Shown: in pieces, positions 63,305-64,000 of the stretch
Layout: every line of letters begins with the position of its first letter
Numbering within the stretch: position 1 is the first letter of the stretch
NCBI RefSeq assembly: GCF_003286085.1
Contig: NW_020825348.1
Span: 310,001 to 374,000 of the forward strand
Origin: Drosophila persimilis
Taxonomy: Eukaryota; Arthropoda; Insecta; Diptera; Drosophilidae
Direction of reading: 5' to 3'
DNA: 64,000 nt
Notes under the pieces: generated by a model
Databases searched by the model: none
What the model was told of the DNA's origin: nothing
The model's input: the letters and a program-made list of their open reading frames with translations, nothing else
Program-made: the position numbers and the translations under genes

Positions 63305-64000
63305 CTTCTCTTTTAGTAACCTATCAGAATGTAAGAGGCTTGCGTAGTAAGCTCAGCATTCTTTTCCGGGATAGTGTTGCATTTGCTTCCCACGTTATTG
63401 TGTTTACTGAAACCTGGTTAAAGCCGGACATTCTTAGTTCCGAGGTTTTGGCAGGTCGGTACACAACTTTTAGAAAGGACCGTTCGTCTCGACGTGCAGG
63501 AGGGGTTCTAATTGCAGTGGACTCTTACTTCACGTCAGAACACTTCACAGTCCAAGTTCAACAGGAACTGGAATTCCTGTGTGTAAAACTGATTCTTCCC
63601 GCTTTCGCTATATTCATTACTTGCTCGTATATCCCACCTTCTTCGGATATTTCAATTTATGAGCAGCACTTGTCCGCTTTAACCGCTGTTGCTTCCTTGC
63701 TATCTGATAAAGATCGTATGATAGTTCTTGGTGACTTCAACTTGCCAGGAACTGTTTGGTCTTCGGTAGACGAGTCTAGTATCCTAGTGCCCATGTCACG
63801 ACATGACTTTGTTGACGGCTTGCTTGACCTGTCCCTGTCTCAAGTCAATCATGTGAAAAATTCCTTGAGTCGATTGCTTGATCTATGCTTTGTATCGGAT
63901 CCGACCATAGTGTTGTTAACCCGAGCCCTTCCGCTCACTATACCTGAAGACGCCTACCACCCTACTTTCGAGGTGTCGCTAGACATAGGACCAACTGTAT
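63301..64000 (+). CDS. CR1-like LINE ORF2, endonuclease part (runs off the window)
   Basis: Open for 233 codons to the window end in the -1 frame relative to ORF1. Exonuclease-endonuclease-phosphatase fold: TYQNVRGLRSKLSILF (start strand with the catalytic Asn), FTETWLKPDIL (catalytic Glu, 63409-63411), RRAGGVLIAVDS, YIPPSSDISIYEQHL, DRMIVLGDFNLPG (catalytic Asp/Asn), SRLLDLCFVSD and the C-terminal PEDAYHPTFEVSL with the conserved His. The endonuclease makes the nick that primes target-site reverse transcription; RT should follow beyond the window. The first in-frame ATG is at 63718, after the catalytic Glu, so it is not a credible start. Confidence 0.88.

Overview
The window looks like repeat-rich heterochromatic DNA from a Drosophila-type fly, for example pericentromeric DNA, the dot chromosome or a sex chromosome. 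I recognise no single-copy host gene, tRNA, rRNA or CRISPR array. Nearly all recognisable sequence is transposable elements. The repeated scattered unit with paired 13-bp subterminal inverted repeats and a 3' hairpin is the DINE-1/INE-1 (non-autonomous Helentron) type typical of Drosophila. One 17.6/297/tom-type errantivirus, several BEL/Pao elements, a gypsy/mdg4-type element, CR1-like and I/LOA-like LINEs, a Tc1-like element and a Helitron complete the set. Species assignment is inference; the mix would suit a DINE-1-rich lineage such as the ananassae group.

Layout. 1-755: inverted remains of a CR1-like LINE. 1.7-2.8 kb: DINE-1, followed by a small unrecognised coding remnant. 4.4-10.4 kb: decayed gypsy/mdg4-type errantivirus on the minus strand. 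10.45-11.8 kb: LINE fragment with RNase H. 11.8-14.2 kb: BEL pol debris. 14.2-28.9 kb: an old env-bearing BEL element (minus strand), split in the middle of its pol reading frame by a head-to-tail DINE-1 array, one copy of which was split by a young 6.5-kb BEL element with nearly identical LTRs and a 5-bp target duplication. 29.0-36.2 kb: a nearly complete tom/17.6-like errantivirus inserted in another DINE-1. 36.2-38.2 kb: more DINE-1. 38.2-41.0 kb: unassigned sequence. 41.7-43.4 kb: Tc1-like element with nested terminal repeats and TA flanks. 44.7-49.1 kb: an unidentified long-TIR element carrying a degraded Helitron with a canonical 3' end. 49.1-53.5 kb: CR1-like, I/LOA-like and gypsy fragments in series. 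55.3-61.7 kb: gypsy element split by a minus-strand BEL fragment. 62.3 kb to the end: the 5' half of a CR1-like LINE with an intact PHD-finger ORF1 and an open endonuclease ORF2.

The genes work together only within elements: gag, protease, reverse transcriptase, RNase H, integrase and env of LTR elements, or ORF1 plus ORF2 of LINEs. The relative order of several insertions can be read from which element splits which. The most notable signals are a -1 frameshift-type heptamer joining ORF1 to ORF2 in the right-hand LINE, a 45-bp gypsy RT fossil trapped between tandem DINE-1 copies, a second zinc-knuckle/protease block inserted between RNase H and integrase of the old BEL, and an unidentified TIR element hosting a Helitron.
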